Origin: Rhynchopus sp. YZ270_cl-10
Lineage: Eukaryota > Euglenozoa > Diplonemea > Diplonemida > Diplonemidae
Direction of reading: 5' to 3'
Assembly (NCBI GenBank): GCA_964035575.1
Contig: OZ037837.1
Coordinates: 930,001 to 994,000, forward strand
DNA length: 64,000 nucleotides
Shown: piece after piece, positions 61,751 to 64,000 of the stretch
Numbering within the stretch: the stretch's first letter is position 1
How the letters are laid out: every line of letters starts with the position of its first letter
Position numbers and translations under genes: made by a program
The notes under the pieces: model-generated
The model's database searches: none
What the model was told of the DNA's origin: nothing
Seen by the model: the letters and a program-made list of their open reading frames with translations, nothing else

Positions 61751-63492
61751 ATAAACGTTTTTAAAAATAGGATGGAGCACCCCGGTCCGAAAAGGAATGC
61801 AGCCACCCCTGGCTTCAGGCTCGCGAACCCAGCGTTGATGTAACACAGGGTTTCACGGGCCAAAACCAGAAAAAAATGAAAAATTGAGGGTTCAACGACT
61901 GCGCCAACTGGTCTCATGCGACGTTGAACCAACTTAAAATCTAGAATCTTGTGTCAACTTGTAAAGAAAAGCAATGAATATTAAAATTACCGGTTTCAGG
62001 CGTGGCGTACACGTCTGCTGCCATCTACGCTGGGATAGCCGTCCGGTTTGAACTTGGGGTTCAACAACAGTGCCAAATGGACTTATGCGTCGCTGTGTCA
62101 ACTGAAAAACAATGAAAAACAAGAATGTCGTTGAGGAAGATTGAAATGCATGAAAAACAAGAAGAACAAGGTAAAATATCTACAGAGGGTGCTGTCCTAG
62201 CTTGTCCTCTTTCGTTGTCTCGCCCACACTAAGCTTCTCAACGGCCGTGCAGGCGAGCTTTGTGGCGTTCACGTTGTTACTGCTGTCGATGTGCACCAAC
62301 GTGATGCTTCGGGTCGCTCTCAGCTTGTCAAGCTCACCCCGCGCCTCTTTCTGGAGGTGGGCGACTGCCGCGTATGGTCTGCAGTGCTCGTTCACCTGGT
62401 CAACCACGGTTCTACTGGATCCGTAGATGTTCAGTGGTGTGGTGTCTGTGTCGCTCTTCAGGTATTCGAGGCACATCAGCAGTCCTTCATACTCCGCGAC
62501 GTTCAGGGTTGTGTCCGCCAGGCGACTGCTGGCTGTCCACCGCACCTCGCCATCTATCTCGAGGCGTGCACCTGCGCCCGATCCCTGGCAAGTGTTTTTC
62601 TTCACCCTCGCCCCCGGCTGCCTCACGTTGCAGTATCCGCCGAAGAAGATGCGAGTGTGTCCGGTGGGTTTCTTTGGTTTTCGTCGAGCCTGCTTCTGCT
62701 GCTTCTGCTCAGCAGCCAAGCGGATGTGCTTCGCAATTCTGTCTGCTCTCTCCTGTTTGCAGTCCTCGTCTAGGGGTGGGAGCTCTGTGTTCGTCCAGGA
62801 TTTGTTCCCTTTGCAGAGGGTTGGCAGGGACCGGATCGTCTTGAGCACCTCAGCAGGTTCGGTGAGGATGGGTCGTCTCGTGATCGCTAGGGTTCCCCAC
62901 TTGATGCCTAGGTCTAATGGGGCGAACACTTTGCTCTTGGGGTAGATGGTGCCCGAGAAGAGGTACGCGTTTGCTGCCACTATCTTTGCCTTAGCCATCC
63001 AGTTGCTGAACCAGGTGATTTTGTCGGTGATCATGGAGCTCTCTCGGGAATTGGGTTCCTCTGTGGTGAGCTTTGCTCCTGTGTGCGCTTCGAAGTCCAG
63101 CGCCAGCTCCAGGTGCGAGACGTGCTGTGATTTCCCATTGGACACCGTCGGCCACTTTAGGCTTTCCAGCCACTCCTTGAGTGCGAGGTATCCTTCCGCT
63201 TTGTACGGCCACGCGTCTGGCACCTCGTCAGGAAGTACTCCTATGTAGGTCTCGTATGGGCCTTCTGGTTCCCATGTCCAGGGAAAATTGTCCATTTGGC
63301 TCGTCTTCGTTGTAGTGGTACCGCGTTTTCTCTTGTCCTCCCTCTCTAGGGCGATGTCTGAGTACATGAGAAGCAGCAGCTCTAGGGCTTCTCTGTTCGG
63401 CACTTCCGGAATCATCTGGAAGCCGGCGGGGAGAATGGCGTTGAGGCGCAGGCATTTCGGCCAGCTTTCTCTTACTGCTGGATCGGACACTC
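61751..63492 (-). mobile_element. 5'-truncated LINE (non-LTR retrotransposon) inserted in a B-box/UBL/LRR gene
   Basis: Flanked by a direct repeat of the target: 20 identical bases at 61731-61750 and 63499-63518, or 26 with two mismatches if extended. Target duplications of that length and a missing 5' end are typical of target-primed reverse transcription. The insert keeps the C-terminal part of a polyprotein with an RNase H domain and a ~430-bp 3' UTR. The 3' UTR holds two ~181-bp tandem modules (from 61811 and 61992), each with a GGTTCAAC..CTGCGCCAA-like block. There is no long A-tail. Confidence 0.75.
62180..63490 (-). CDS. LINE polyprotein C-terminal fragment with RNase H domain
   Basis: About 436 codons open through the 5' junction with no ATG start, so this is a truncated ORF. 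Residues ~280-430 follow an RNase H fold: GGYCNV, GSGAGARLEIDG, then TTLNVAEYEGLLMCLEYL (catalytic Glu region), YGSSRTVVDQV, VHIDSSNNVNATKLA. The usual Asp in YGDS is Ser here and the final Asp is Asn, so nuclease activity is doubtful. The N-terminal half (SHLELALDFEAHTGAKL) resembles the region after the reverse transcriptase in protist LINEs. No reverse transcriptase motif remains. Confidence 0.65.
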   Translation of the reverse strand: MSDPAVRESWPKCLRLNAILPAGFQMIPEVPNREALELLLLMYSDIALEREDKRKRGTTTTKTSQMDNFPWTWEPEGPYETYIGVLPDEVPDAWPYKAEGYLALKEWLESLKWPTVSNGKSQHVSHLELALDFEAHTGAKLTTEEPNSRESSMITDKITWFSNWMAKAKIVAANAYLFSGTIYPKSKVFAPLDLGIKWGTLAITRRPILTEPAEVLKTIRSLPTLCKGNKSWTNTELPPLDEDCKQERADRIAKHIRLAAEQKQQKQARRKPKKPTGHTRIFFGGYCNVRQPGARVKKNTCQGSGAGARLEIDGEVRWTASSRLADTTLNVAEYEGLLMCLEYLKSDTDTTPLNIYGSSRTVVDQVNEHCRPYAAVAHLQKEARGELDKLRATRSITLVHIDSSNNVNATKLACTAVEKLSVGETTKEDKLGQHPL

Positions 63493-64000
63493 CTGCGTCA
63501 CGTCCTCTCCTTCTGCAATCACTTCATCTCCGAAAGTCATGTCGAAGCCGTCTTCAGGCAACCCCACTGCAGACGCCACCTTCCGAAGCAAGTTCCTGCC
63601 CGTGTCATCCACACTCACCTCAATCTCGTGTTCCACTCCATCCAACCCCTGCACAAGGACAGGCACAACAAGTGCAGACATCTGGGCAAGGGCGTCGTGC
63701 ACGTTCGAAACAGGCAGATTCAGGGAAAACGTTGCGTGTGGGTGTGCAGCACCCACAAGGCGGTGGCGGTCTCCACTCGCTGCCATGCTGTTGATGTTCC
63801 GCACGACTGCCTGCGACTCTGTGACCGCACGCAGCACCTGGCCGTCCCCAAGCTGGCACACCGCCCCGCACTCAGCAATCATGTGTCCTGCCTTCGCAAC
63901 AAACGTCTTCAGCGCACACACCTCCCCTTCACGACTGAGTGCCTGTGTGAGGAAGCTCCGTGCCACCACCTCCTCACACACGATTTCACTGCGCGACACA
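63493..64000 (-). pseudogene. B-box/UBL/LRR paralogue, 5' part, continues past the window
   Basis: Matches residues ~165-335 of the 57754-59331 protein: SRSEIVCEEVVARSFLTQAL, helical region, then EIEVSVDDTGRNLLRKVASA and FGDEVIAEGEDVTQ, where the LINE target repeat begins. The B-boxes and start codon must lie beyond 64000. Before the insertion this gene was probably functional. Confidence 0.85.

Overview
This window is nuclear DNA of a single-celled eukaryote. It carries two GT-AG introns, an elongation factor 2 pseudogene, WD40/NACHT/ankyrin/B-box/ubiquitin-like architectures, a LINE fragment, several MITE-like elements and kilobase-scale microsatellites. Every gene I can support lies on the minus strand over about 60 kb. 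Many start codons sit 1-26 nt downstream of a pyrimidine tract ending in AG. Unidirectional gene order plus acceptor-like sites at ATGs is what lineages with spliced-leader trans-splicing show (Euglenozoa, dinoflagellates). The few introns and very long uninterrupted ORFs would suit a diplonemid or bodonid-like organism, but the taxonomic placement is inference.

Layout, in plus-strand order. 1-4.2 kb: gene-free, with microsatellite, palindromes and dispersed repeats. 4.2-7.9 kb: a discoidin-like, Pro/Thr/Ser-stalked, multi-pass membrane protein with one intron. 8.4-9.4 kb: a ubiquitin-like (UBL) plus LRR protein. 10.0-18.3 kb: a protein of about 2,660 aa with an RIIa/Dpy-30-like N-terminus, a WWE-like segment and an arginine-type ADP-ribosyltransferase (ART) domain, with one intron. 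18.3-32.1 kb: a gene-poor block with pure 7-, 8- and 9-bp repeat arrays, inverted dispersed repeats, a 54-bp satellite, SINE-like copies and a decayed eEF2 copy. 32.1-37.2 and 42.1-47.2 kb: two paralogous ankyrin-ART-NACHT-WD40 proteins with a myristoylation-type N-terminus. Between them lie a 1.07 kb TIR element with its empty site elsewhere in the window, and a UBL-LRR protein ending in a Ras-like polybasic CaaX tail. 48.7-51.9 kb: two UBL/WD-like propeller paralogues (one frameshifted) and an unknown gene. 52.1-55.2 kb: a tandem duplication of UBL-LRR sequence. 57.8-59.3 kb: a B-box/coiled-coil/UBL/LRR protein. 61.1-64.0 kb: its paralogue, split by a 5'-truncated LINE flanked by a long target-site duplication.

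The genes look like one functional theme. Sensor-type repeats (14 WD40 repeats, LRRs) are joined to a STAND NTPase, an ART effector or ubiquitin-like and B-box modules, and several have lipid-anchor signals. The two NACHT paralogues are nearly identical from residue 1 through the pentapeptide-like segment and then differ strongly in the WD40 sensor. That is the pattern of NLR-type recognition genes. I propose this locus as an NLR/TRIM-like recognition cluster with ADP-ribosylation as its output; the function is inference and the architectures are read from the sequence.
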